From: an uncultured Cytophagales bacterium | Lineage (GTDB): Bacteria; Bacteroidota; Bacteroidia; Cytophagales; Bernardetiaceae | Assembly: GCA_937136415.1 (NCBI GenBank) | Contig: CAKZOK010000140.1 | Coordinates: 1 to 64,000, forward strand | DNA: 64,000 nucleotides | Direction: 5' to 3' | Shown: positions 42,947-51,106 of the stretch, piece by piece | How the letters are laid out: each line of letters opens with the position of its first letter | Position numbering within the stretch: the stretch's first letter is position 1 | Translations under genes and position numbers: made by a program | The notes under the pieces: model-generated | Told to the model about the DNA's origin: nothing | What the model saw: only the letters and a program-made list of their open reading frames with translations | The model's database searches: none

Positions 42947-43255
42947 TTATTTTCTAAGTGTTGTATCTTTTATGGTAGCTTCTTTGTTATAACTTTCTTT
43001 TTGGTCGTAATAATTATTTGCCTTCATACTTGAGTCTTTTTCTAATTGATTGATGGAAGAATCTTTTTTCTTTCCAATATTTTTACGAATCGTAGAAACA
43101 ATCTTTTCGGAAGGCGTAGAAACTTTCAACTGATGACGGTCAGAAAAAAGAACAAAGAAAAATTTTAGAAAAACAAACAAACCCACAAAAATAATTGTAG
43201 GTAAAATAACTACTAAAACTTTAGAGTTTGCTATATATCTGAAAAATTGTAACAT
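42947..43255 (-). CDS. Small one-TM protein, unknown function
   Basis: A 102-aa protein with one transmembrane segment (about residues 12-36), followed by a charged tail rich in Lys, Ser and Asn (DSSINQLEKDSSMKANN). It looks like a membrane-anchored disordered tail. It lies between the two amidases. No family recognised. Modest support: correct-looking start and typical codon content. Confidence 0.55.
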   Translation of the reverse strand: MLQFFRYIANSKVLVVILPTIIFVGLFVFLKFFFVLFSDRHQLKVSTPSEKIVSTIRKNIGKKKDSSINQLEKDSSMKANNYYDQKESYNKEATIKDTTLRK

Positions 43256-43404
43256 TGATTAGTAATAATTACGAACTGAAAATATTTGGGATAATAAAAT
43301 TCTGGGTGGTGTTTGAAAAAAATAAGATAGGTTGTTTAGTTGTTTGCTACTCTGAAATGCTTTAATAAAAATCATATTTTGTACAACACCATCAAATTCT
43401 GATT

Positions 43405-44844
43405 TTAATTCAACATTTTTTCTAATTTTGATGCTGCTTCAAAAAGCAAATTTTCGCTATCTGGGAGGCAGCAAAGCATTACAGAAGTAGGCAAACCAGT
43501 TTTTCTATCTCTATATTTCCACGCAGGAATAGTAATAGAAGGCAAATTCATTACATTTGTGAAAATCATAGGTGAAAAAATATTAGGAACTAAAGGCGAC
43601 ATATCAATTTGAATACTTTGATTATGTTTTAATGCAATATCTCCTGAAGTAGGCAAAAGTAAAACTCCGTTTTTTCCTATTTGTTGATATAGCTTTTCTT
43701 TTTCTTGTCTGCAAAATTGAATTAATTTTTCTAAATCTGTATCTGATGGCTCTAAAAATTTGGAAGCCAAAAGCACAGAGTAAATCTCACCCGAAACAGT
43801 TTTTTCTCCAATTACTCTCCTCAAAGATTCTACAAAAACAGAAAGACCTACATTTTTTTCATTTTTAAGCCAATCTTTCAACCCAAATTTCATTGCCTTT
43901 ATCATCATTTTGCCAAAGTTCCAATGAAGTTTTCCAATATTTTTTATTTCTAGGTTTCTAGGTGTTAGTCCTTCATTCAAAAGAGTTTGTTTTGCTTTTA
44001 TCAAAACTTCTTTTATGGTTTCATTTCTAATTTCTGAATCAAAATCAGTACTTATGAGAAGTTCAGCCGTATTCAAATCATTATTACCTGTTGAAGGATT
44101 ATCAGCAATTACCTCATAAACTAATTTTGCATCTCTGACCGAGTGCGCAATAGGGCCTGCTGCCAACCAGTCATTTAAGTAAAAACCATCTTCTTCTATA
44201 AACGGAAAAATACCCTGTTTGCTTACAGCTCTGCCAGCAGGTTTGAAGCCCACCAAACCACAACAATGAGCAGGATAACGGATAGAACCTCCAATATCTG
44301 TTCCGATGCCAACCACCGAACCACCAGAAGCAATCAAAGCACTTTCTCCTCCCGAAGAACCACCTGGAATATAATTTTCTAAATAAGGATTTTTTGTAAC
44401 TCCAAAAAGAGGGCTTTTTGTTTCGTGTCCGAAGCTAAATTCGGGTGTATTGGTGCGAGCAATAATAATTGCACCTTCTTTTTTTAATCGTTGGACAATC
44501 ACAGCATCGTCTTTGACTCTCTTGCTTGGCATTCGGATTGAGCCTCCTGTTACTTCTTGTCCTTTTATTCCTATTGGTTCTTTGAGTGAAATAGGGATTC
44601 CTTCTAATTTCCCTCTTTTTTTTGTTGGCTTTTTTTCAGTGATTTTTTTTGCTTCTTCTAAGGCTTCTTTTGCAAAAAGCTGTGTTACGGCATTTATTTT
44701 TTCATGATTATCAGCAATATTCCTCAATGATTTTTCCATTACATCAAGAGGAGTTGTTTTTTTGTTTTCAAAATCCTCTAAAAGTGAAATTGCATCAGAA
44801 AATTCTTTTGTATCTAGTGGACGAGTAAAGTTGTGATTTCTCAT
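43405..44844 (-). CDS. Amidase signature enzyme, FAAH-like
   Basis: A 479-aa amidase. Triad: Lys88 (in PISLKEP), cis-Ser163 (in PGGSSGGES) and Ser187 (in GTDIGGSIRY), with the standard 75 and 24 residue spacings. The residues around GHETKSPLFGVTKNPY and the longer C-terminal part resemble fatty-acid amide hydrolases. I start at the ATG (MRNHNFTRPL); the frame's upstream TTG would add two residues. It is read away from thrS and toward the small TM gene. Confidence 0.93.
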   Translation of the reverse strand: MRNHNFTRPLDTKEFSDAISLLEDFENKKTTPLDVMEKSLRNIADNHEKINAVTQLFAKEALEEAKKITEKKPTKKRGKLEGIPISLKEPIGIKGQEVTGGSIRMPSKRVKDDAVIVQRLKKEGAIIIARTNTPEFSFGHETKSPLFGVTKNPYLENYIPGGSSGGESALIASGGSVVGIGTDIGGSIRYPAHCCGLVGFKPAGRAVSKQGIFPFIEEDGFYLNDWLAAGPIAHSVRDAKLVYEVIADNPSTGNNDLNTAELLISTDFDSEIRNETIKEVLIKAKQTLLNEGLTPRNLEIKNIGKLHWNFGKMMIKAMKFGLKDWLKNEKNVGLSVFVESLRRVIGEKTVSGEIYSVLLASKFLEPSDTDLEKLIQFCRQEKEKLYQQIGKNGVLLLPTSGDIALKHNQSIQIDMSPLVPNIFSPMIFTNVMNLPSITIPAWKYRDRKTGLPTSVMLCCLPDSENLLFEAASKLEKMLN

Positions 44845-44978
44845 TATCAAGGTATAATTTTTTTAAGAATAAGTAACTAAACAGAATTAAGTGTAAATAT
44901 TTTTGATTTTGTTCAAGTCTGTATTTAAGGTCTGACCAATTTAAAATACAAGATTTGGTATATTTAATTTGTATCTTT

Positions 44979-45091
44979 ACTTAATTAACTGGAGTTACGT
45001 AGAATCTTGTACTACTATATTGTAAGACAAATTTGCAAACCGTGTTCTGTGGCACACAGAACAATAAGTGCGTAACTCCAGTTAATTAAGT
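44979..45091. mobile_element. 113-bp MITE-like element with 21-bp perfect TIRs
   Basis: The left end 44979-44999 (starts ACTTAATTAACTGGAG) is exactly inverted at 45071-45091. The interior carries TGTTCTGTG-gca-CACAGAACA at 45043-45063, the same hairpin found in the tandem repeat at 29216, in opposite orientation. No clear target duplication is seen. It occupies part of the 637-bp gap before thrS; the rest holds a GCAAATC-taa-GATTTGC hairpin near 45223, a terminator and an inverted CCTC/GAGG repeat near 45361, and no gene. Confidence 0.75.
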
Positions 45092-45253
45092 ATAAAGCAA
45101 AATTTTTAAAATTTGTTTTAATAATCAAAAGGTAGAGGGTAGTTTTATATTTATTTAAAAAAATAAGAAATGAGTAGAATTAAATCCCAGACTACGCCCT
45201 ATCAGTTCAGCAAATCTAAGATTTGCGAGTGTAAAGGCATTCCAAACCAAAGA

Positions 45254-45289
45254 AAAATAGAGTTTCAAAAAAGAAACTCTATTTTTTTT
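45254..45289 (+). terminator. Rho-independent-type terminator upstream of thrS
   Basis: AAAATAGAGTTTC (45254-45266), loop of six A, GAAACTCTATTTT (45273-45285), then T run. It sits about 190 bp before the thrS ATG with no gene upstream on this strand, so it may end a short leader or small RNA. Confidence 0.8.
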
Positions 45290-45481
45290 GTCTATCTATT
45301 TCACTTTTTAAAAATAAACCTATCATTCTACATTTATTTTACAGATATTTGTAACCAAAACCTCGTTGAGGGCAACGCCTCAAAGACGGTTCAAAATAAA
45401 AATCAAGGAATTGTAGCTTTGATTATTTCTAACCCCAAAAAACAGGTTATTGCATTTGTAAGCAATAGCTAAACCAACTTT

Positions 45482-47425
45482 ATGAGCGAAATTAATGTAA
45501 CTCTTCCAGATGGAAGTATCCGAAATTATCCACAAGGCACAAATGCCTTTGATGTAGCAAAGAGTATTAGTGAAGGATTAGCAAGAAACGTACTTGCAGC
45601 CGAAGTAAATGGCGAAGTATGGGATTCTACTAGAGAATTACCAGAAAAAACAGCCTTAAAACTGCTTACTTGGAATGATGATAATGGAAAAATGGCGTTT
45701 TGGCATTCTTCTGCTCACCTTTTGGCTGAAGCTTTAGAAGCACTTTATGAAAATGTGAAATTTGCTATTGGTCCTCCTATCGAAAACGGCTTTTATTACG
45801 ATGTAGATTTTGGAGAAAAAACATTTTCATCAGACGATTTGCCAAAAATTGAAAAGAAGATAAAAGAACTTGCCAAGCAAAAAAATCAATTTGTAAGAAA
45901 AGAAGTTTCGAAAGATGATGCAATTTCATATTTCACAGAAAAACAAGACCCTTACAAATTAGAAATGATTGAAGCCTTAGAAGACGGTTCAATTACATTT
46001 TATACACAAGGAAACTTTACAGATTTGTGCCGTGGACCTCATATTCCACATACAGGCGCAGTCAAAGCAGTAAAACTATTAAGTGTGGCTGGTGCGTATT
46101 GGCGTGGCGATGAAAACCGTCAGCAGCTTACACGTATCTACGGAATTACATTTCCAAAAGAAAAAGAACTGAAAGAATATCTACATCAGTTAGAAGAAGC
46201 CAAAAAACGAGACCACCGAAAATTAGGAAAAGAGCTAGAACTTTTTACTTTTTCTGAAAAGGTAGGCTTAGGACTTCCTTTGTGGTTGCCAAAAGGAGCA
46301 ATGCTTAGAGAGCGTTTAGAACAGTTTTTGAAAAAAGAACAAGTAAAACGTGGTTACGACCCTGTTGTTACACCACATATCGGAAATAAAAATCTGTATA
46401 TTACTTCTGGACACTACGAAAAATATGGAGAGGATTCTTTTCAGCCTATACAAACACCAGCAGAAAATGAAGAGTTTTTCTTGAAGCCAATGAACTGTCC
46501 ACATCATTGTGAAATTTATAAGACAAAACCACATTCATATCGTGATTTGCCGTTGCGTTTGGCAGAGTTTGGAACAGTTTATCGTTATGAGCAAAGTGGA
46601 GAATTGCACGGACTTACTCGTGTACGTGGATTTACGCAAGATGATGCACATATTTTCTGTACACCAGAACAAGTAAAAGATGAATTTAAAAGTGTAATAG
46701 ATTTAGTTCTTTACGTCTTTAAAGTATTTGGTTTTACTGAATATTCGGCGCAAGTTTCGCTCCGTGACCCAGAAAATAAAACAAAATATGTAGGCGAAGA
46801 TGCAAATTGGAATTTGGCAGAACAACAAATCAAAGAAGCAGCAGCAGAAAAAGGCTTAAATACAGTTATCGAATATGGAGAAGCAGCATTTTATGGTCCT
46901 AAATTGGATTTTATGGTGCGTGATGCGATTGGTAGAAAATGGCAATTAGGAACAATCCAAGTAGATTATAATCTTCCAGAGCGTTTTGAGTTGGAATATA
47001 CAGGCTCGGACAATAAACCACACCGTCCAGTAATGATTCATCGTGCGCCTTTTGGTTCGATTGAGCGTTTTGTAGCTATTTTGATTGAAAGTACAGGAGG
47101 AAATTTCCCTCTTTGGCTTTCCCCTGACCAAATCGTTGTATTACCGATTTCAGAGCGTTTTAATGATTATGCGAAAAATATTGTTCAAAAATTACTACAA
47201 AAAGATATTCGTGGTAGTGTAGATGAGCGCAATGAGAAAATTGGTCGCAAAATTCGTGATGCAGAAGTTGCTAAAACTCCATATATGCTTTTGGTTGGCG
47301 AAAAAGAAGTAGAATCAAATACTATTTCTATTCGTAAAAAAGGCGAAGGCGATTTGGGTACAATGACTGTTGAAGAATTTACAACACATTTTATCAATGC
47401 TGTTGATACTGAATTGGCTGAATAA
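45482..47425 (+). CDS. thrS: Threonyl-tRNA synthetase
   Basis: A 647-aa class II synthetase that charges tRNA-Thr. In order: TGS domain (1-65, starting [14 protein letters not shown]), second additional (editing) domain with [11 protein letters not shown], catalytic core with [44 protein letters not shown], and the C-terminal anticodon-binding domain. Zinc ligands (C/H/H) lie in the MNCPHH and [11 protein letters not shown] segments. It is complete. The usual infC-rpmI-rplT genes do not follow; a terminator closes the gene. Confidence 0.98.
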   Translation: MSEINVTLPDGSIRNYPQGTNAFDVAKSISEGLARNVLAAEVNGEVWDSTRELPEKTALKLLTWNDDNGKMAFWHSSAHLLAEALEALYENVKFAIGPPIENGFYYDVDFGEKTFSSDDLPKIEKKIKELAKQKNQFVRKEVSKDDAISYFTEKQDPYKLEMIEALEDGSITFYTQGNFTDLCRGPHIPHTGAVKAVKLLSVAGAYWRGDENRQQLTRIYGITFPKEKELKEYLHQLEEAKKRDHRKLGKELELFTFSEKVGLGLPLWLPKGAMLRERLEQFLKKEQVKRGYDPVVTPHIGNKNLYITSGHYEKYGEDSFQPIQTPAENEEFFLKPMNCPHHCEIYKTKPHSYRDLPLRLAEFGTVYRYEQSGELHGLTRVRGFTQDDAHIFCTPEQVKDEFKSVIDLVLYVFKVFGFTEYSAQVSLRDPENKTKYVGEDANWNLAEQQIKEAAAEKGLNTVIEYGEAAFYGPKLDFMVRDAIGRKWQLGTIQVDYNLPERFELEYTGSDNKPHRPVMIHRAPFGSIERFVAILIESTGGNFPLWLSPDQIVVLPISERFNDYAKNIVQKLLQKDIRGSVDERNEKIGRKIRDAEVAKTPYMLLVGEKEVESNTISIRKKGEGDLGTMTVEEFTTHFINAVDTELAE

Positions 47426-47449
47426 AATTGAATTAAAAAATATTTTTTT

Positions 47450-47483
47450 AACCTATTGAATATAATTCAATAGGTTTTTTTTT
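47450..47483 (+). terminator. Terminator of thrS
   Basis: AACCTATTGAAT pairs with ATTCAATAGGTT and a T run follows. Confidence 0.85.
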
Positions 47484-47551
47484 GACTTACTTTTTATTTA
47501 AAGGGAGAAAAAATGTATCATACGATACATTTTCGCATCTTAAAAGGCACG

Positions 47552-49432
47552 CTACTTTTTCAATGATTCTGCTGTTTTAACAAGACGAATAAACTCGCCT
47601 CTATATCCTTCTTCGTCTTTTGTTTTGGCATTTGGAGCATTTTTTAAAATCCATTTATACAAATCAGAATCTTTTTCTTTCTTGTATTTTGAATTTGTCA
47701 AAAGCATTCCAAACATAGCTACTGCATTTGTCCAAACAAAATTTTCAGAGTTATTTGTCTTTATTTCATTCATAATGACTTCTTCAAACTTTGTACTTTT
47801 CTTTCCATCTGGTTGCTTGTAACGAAATTTTACGGTCATCAATTCTTGGCTTCCTGCTGCTTTCGAAACTTGAGAATTTTGATATTTTAATCGTTTATCT
47901 TTTTTAGATGCTTTTGGTAAAAAATTAGATTTTACACCAACAGGAATAATTTCATAAAGTGCCGTTACGGTATGCCCTACACCTATTTCTCCAGCATCTT
48001 TTGTGTCATCATCAAAATCTTCTTCATTCAAAAGACGGTTTTCATAACCTACCAAACGATATGCAGCCACATAATTTGGATTAAATTCAATTTGAATCTT
48101 GACATCTTTTGCCAGTGTAAAAAGCGTACCCGAAAATTCGGTAACAAGCATTTTTCTAGCTTCTTGAAAATCATCAATATAACCATAATTTCCATTTCCT
48201 TTATCTGCCAATGTTTCTAATTTTGAGTCTTTATAATTTCCCATTCCAAAACCCAAACACGTCAAGAAAACACCACTTTCACGCTCTTTTTCTATCAATC
48301 TTTGCATATCGCCATCAGAAGAAGAACCTACATTAAAATCGCCATCGGTACATAAAATAACACGATTTGTTCCGTCTTTAATAAAATTTTCTTTTGCAAT
48401 TTTGTAGGCAAGTTCTATTCCTTGTCCTCCTGCTGTGCTTCCCCCTGCGTTTAGTTTGTCTAAGGCAGCAATAATTTCTTCTTTTTTAGTTCCAGAAGTG
48501 GAAGGCAAAACTACGCCTGCTGCGCCTGCATAAACAACAATAGAAACTCTATCTTTTTCTCTCAATTCTTTTACTAATTCTGTCAAGCCTTTTTTGAGTA
48601 ATGGTAATTTGTTTGAGCTACTCATCGAACCCGAAACATCAAGTAGAAAAACAATATTGCTATTTGGTAAATTTTCTTTTTTGATTTTTTTGGCTTGCAA
48701 ACCTACCAAAACAAGTTTGTGATTTTCATTCCAAGCACAATTTCCGTACTCTGTCGTAACCCCAAAAGGGTGCTTTCCTGTTGGTTCTTGATAATCATAA
48801 TTGAAATAATTTATCATTTCTTCTACTCTAACGGCATCTTGTGGTGGCATTTCTCCATCATTCAAAAAGCGACGAACATTTGAATAAGAAGCCCTATCGA
48901 CATCAATCGAAAAGGTAGAAAGTGGATTTTGAGAAACAGAACTAAAACCATTTTCTTCTTTATTTGCATAACTTTCTGTATTTGCTTCTTTGTAAGACGT
49001 ATTTTTTGATTTTCGTTTTGTTCTGCTACTGTTTCCTCTTATGCGAACACCTGCTACTCTGCCTGCAAGAGAGTTTACCGAACGTTCTCTTTTTATTTTA
49101 TGATTTGTAACTATAACCTCATTAAGTTGAGAATCTTCATTCATTATTACATCAATAACTGTTTGTGTTCCAATACTAACTTCTTTATTTTTAAATCCTA
49201 CAAACATAAAAACTAAAACATCATTTCCTTCAAGAACTGTAATTGAATATTTTCCATCAAAATCAGTAACTGTTCCTTGTGTTGTTCCTTTTATTTGAAC
49301 ACTTACTCCCGGTAATGCTCCATCAGCACTTGTAACTGTTCCTGTAATAGTTCGCTGTGAAAAGGCAAAATCTGAAATAAAATAACTTCCCAAAAGTAAG
49401 AGAATTGTAAATAGGTAATTGTATTTTTTCAT
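47552..49432 (-). CDS. VWA-domain protein with carboxypeptidase-regulatory front end
   Basis: A 626-aa exported protein. Signal peptide (1-26, ending AFSQ). A CarboxypepD_reg-like beta-sandwich (28-98) is followed by a short TonB-plug-like remnant (LNEVIVTN ... LAGRVAGVRIRG, 103-133). Then a YfbK-like N-terminal domain (about 165-240) and a von Willebrand A domain with intact MIDAS D265-V-S-G-S269 (about 258-430). It ends in a DUF3520-type region. VWA domains bind ligands through a metal. It is the only gene in its leftward unit and is convergent with thrS. Confidence 0.92.
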   Translation of the reverse strand: MKKYNYLFTILLLLGSYFISDFAFSQRTITGTVTSADGALPGVSVQIKGTTQGTVTDFDGKYSITVLEGNDVLVFMFVGFKNKEVSIGTQTVIDVIMNEDSQLNEVIVTNHKIKRERSVNSLAGRVAGVRIRGNSSRTKRKSKNTSYKEANTESYANKEENGFSSVSQNPLSTFSIDVDRASYSNVRRFLNDGEMPPQDAVRVEEMINYFNYDYQEPTGKHPFGVTTEYGNCAWNENHKLVLVGLQAKKIKKENLPNSNIVFLLDVSGSMSSSNKLPLLKKGLTELVKELREKDRVSIVVYAGAAGVVLPSTSGTKKEEIIAALDKLNAGGSTAGGQGIELAYKIAKENFIKDGTNRVILCTDGDFNVGSSSDGDMQRLIEKERESGVFLTCLGFGMGNYKDSKLETLADKGNGNYGYIDDFQEARKMLVTEFSGTLFTLAKDVKIQIEFNPNYVAAYRLVGYENRLLNEEDFDDDTKDAGEIGVGHTVTALYEIIPVGVKSNFLPKASKKDKRLKYQNSQVSKAAGSQELMTVKFRYKQPDGKKSTKFEEVIMNEIKTNNSENFVWTNAVAMFGMLLTNSKYKKEKDSDLYKWILKNAPNAKTKDEEGYRGEFIRLVKTAESLKK

Positions 49433-49707
49433 TTTTTAAATAAATTAGTGAGTGAAATTATTTTTTTTGATAAAATAATATTTTGTGGAAAAGGGGGCAA
49501 AATTATCAGTTGTCTTTCTATTTTCCTATTCGTAAAAAAACTTAATAATGTTGCAAAAGAATTTTGAAAATTTTCTTTGTAGAAATTGCAAAACCTTTTA
49601 AAATGCCTAATTTTGTTGTATAAAACAGAAATCAGAATTTCATTTTTATACTAGATGAAAACGTTCCAATTATTCCATAAAAAAAATTGTAATTACTTAA
49701 AATCGAT

Positions 49708-50691
49708 ATGAGTCAAAAAACAACTTTACGCCAATTTCTCAAAAATAACGAAGCAAACCTTCCTGCTCCACTTTCTGAAATAGACCACTTATTACATTCG
49801 ATTGCTCGCACAGCCAAAACTGTTCATGCACATGTTACTCGTGCAGCTATTACGGATTTGTACGGAACGGCAGGTTCTAGTAATATTCAAGGTGAAGAAC
49901 AGCAAAAATTAGATGTTCTTGCCAACACACTTTTTGTTACTACTTTCAGAGAAAGTAATTTGGTGTGTGTGGTAGGTTCGGAAGAAGAAGAAGAAATTAT
50001 TTTGATGGATAATAATGAGGCTGAATATGTCGTGGCAATGGACCCTTTGGACGGCTCTTCAAATATTGATGTAAATGTTTCGATAGGAACAATTTTTTCA
50101 GTTTTTAAGCGCAAATCTGAAAAAGGAACAAAGCCAAAAGTAGAAGATGTTTTGCAAAAAGGTACGGAGCAGCTCATTGGTGGTTATGTTTTGTATGGAA
50201 CGGCTACAGCTTTTGTTTTCACAACAGGAAATGGTGTTCATATTTTTACCTACGACCCAAAAGGAGGAGAGTTTTTGCTTACACATACTAATTTAGAAAT
50301 TGTAAAAGATAGCAAAACGTATTCTTGTAATGAAGGTGGGTTTTTAGGTTTTACAGAAGGCGTAAAAAAATACATTGAATTTTGTAAAGAAGAAGGAGAA
50401 TACAAAGCTCGTTATATTGGTTCTTTGGTGGCTGATTTTCATAGAAATATGCTAAAAGGTGGGATTTTTATCTATCCAAGCACTCAAAAAACACCAAAAG
50501 GAAAACTGCGTTTGTTGTATGAATGCAATCCGTTGGCATTTATTGCCGAACAAGCAGGAGGAAAAGCGTATGATGGGCGTGTACGCATAATGGAAATTGA
50601 ACCCGAATCTTTGCACCAACGAACTACCTATTATGTAGGTTCTTCAAATATGGTTGATAAGGCTTTGGAGTTAATTGAAACTCACGAATAA
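49708..50691 (+). CDS. fbp: Fructose-1,6-bisphosphatase class 1
   Basis: A 327-aa FBPase of gluconeogenesis. Metal-binding motif DPLDGSSNIDVN (about 112-123), IQGEEQQKLD near the N-terminus, sugar-phosphate loop YIGSLVADFHRNMLKGGIF (about 232-250), and the closing LLYECNPLAFIAEQAGG. Complete and typical in length. It stands alone with two terminator hairpins behind. Confidence 0.97.
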   Translation: MSQKTTLRQFLKNNEANLPAPLSEIDHLLHSIARTAKTVHAHVTRAAITDLYGTAGSSNIQGEEQQKLDVLANTLFVTTFRESNLVCVVGSEEEEEIILMDNNEAEYVVAMDPLDGSSNIDVNVSIGTIFSVFKRKSEKGTKPKVEDVLQKGTEQLIGGYVLYGTATAFVFTTGNGVHIFTYDPKGGEFLLTHTNLEIVKDSKTYSCNEGGFLGFTEGVKKYIEFCKEEGEYKARYIGSLVADFHRNMLKGGIFIYPSTQKTPKGKLRLLYECNPLAFIAEQAGGKAYDGRVRIMEIEPESLHQRTTYYVGSSNMVDKALELIETHE

Positions 50692-50740
50692 GTAAAGTAA
50701 GCAGTGAAATTGTAAATCTCTAAAAGGCAGCTTTTTAACT

Positions 50741-50902
50741 TTGACAGTCTTTTCACAAGGCTGTCAATAGTTTTTAAAAATGGCAAACCAAAACCTTTTG
50801 ATTATGAAGAAATAGAATAGAATTAGCTATTTATTAAAAAAAATAAAAATCAGTTTTAAAAAATACTATTGTTACATAAGTTGTAATGATAGTATTTTTT
50901 TT
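50741..50902 (+). terminator. Two hairpins downstream of fbp
   Basis: A first stem TTGACAG/CTGTCAA (50741-50767) is followed by a T stretch. A second, longer one has arms 50858-50876 and 50882-50900 (AAAAAATACTAT... and ...ATAGTATTTTTT) complementary at 17 of 19 positions. The remaining gap to 51106 holds only a CCGTTG hairpin and nothing coding. Confidence 0.65.
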
Positions 50903-51049
50903 GCACAAAGTCTAATTTAAAAAGTCTGTTTATGTGAAATTTTATTCGTCCTTTCTTTTATTTATTTCGTAAAGAATGAAAAGAATAATTCTAATTTATT
51001 CAAAAAAAAATCGTATTTTTCTAAAATAGAATTACCAAAATATACCTTG

Positions 51050-51074
51050 CCGTTGTCGGTGTCCCACCGATGAC
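51050..51074. repeat. CCGTTG-family hairpin unit
   Basis: CCGTTG, stem TCGGTG-TCC-CACCGA, then TGAC. It differs from the 31724 copy at matched stem positions while keeping the pairing and the outer CCGTTG/GAC. It lies 32 bp upstream of the DUF2339 gene. Confidence 0.7.
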
Positions 51075-51106
51075 TTCTAAACCCAAATTATCTACTACTC
51101 TTACTT

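Noticed and set aside
41474-44844. Treating the two amidases as a recent tandem duplication
   Set aside because: They face opposite ways, are separated by another gene and differ widely outside the triad regions.
45170-45472. A 100-codon frame upstream of thrS
   Set aside because: It runs through a terminator and palindromes and does not read like a protein; treated as intergenic.
44845-45481. T-box riboswitch upstream of thrS
   Set aside because: No T-box anti-terminator sequence is seen, and Bacteroidota generally do not use T-boxes.
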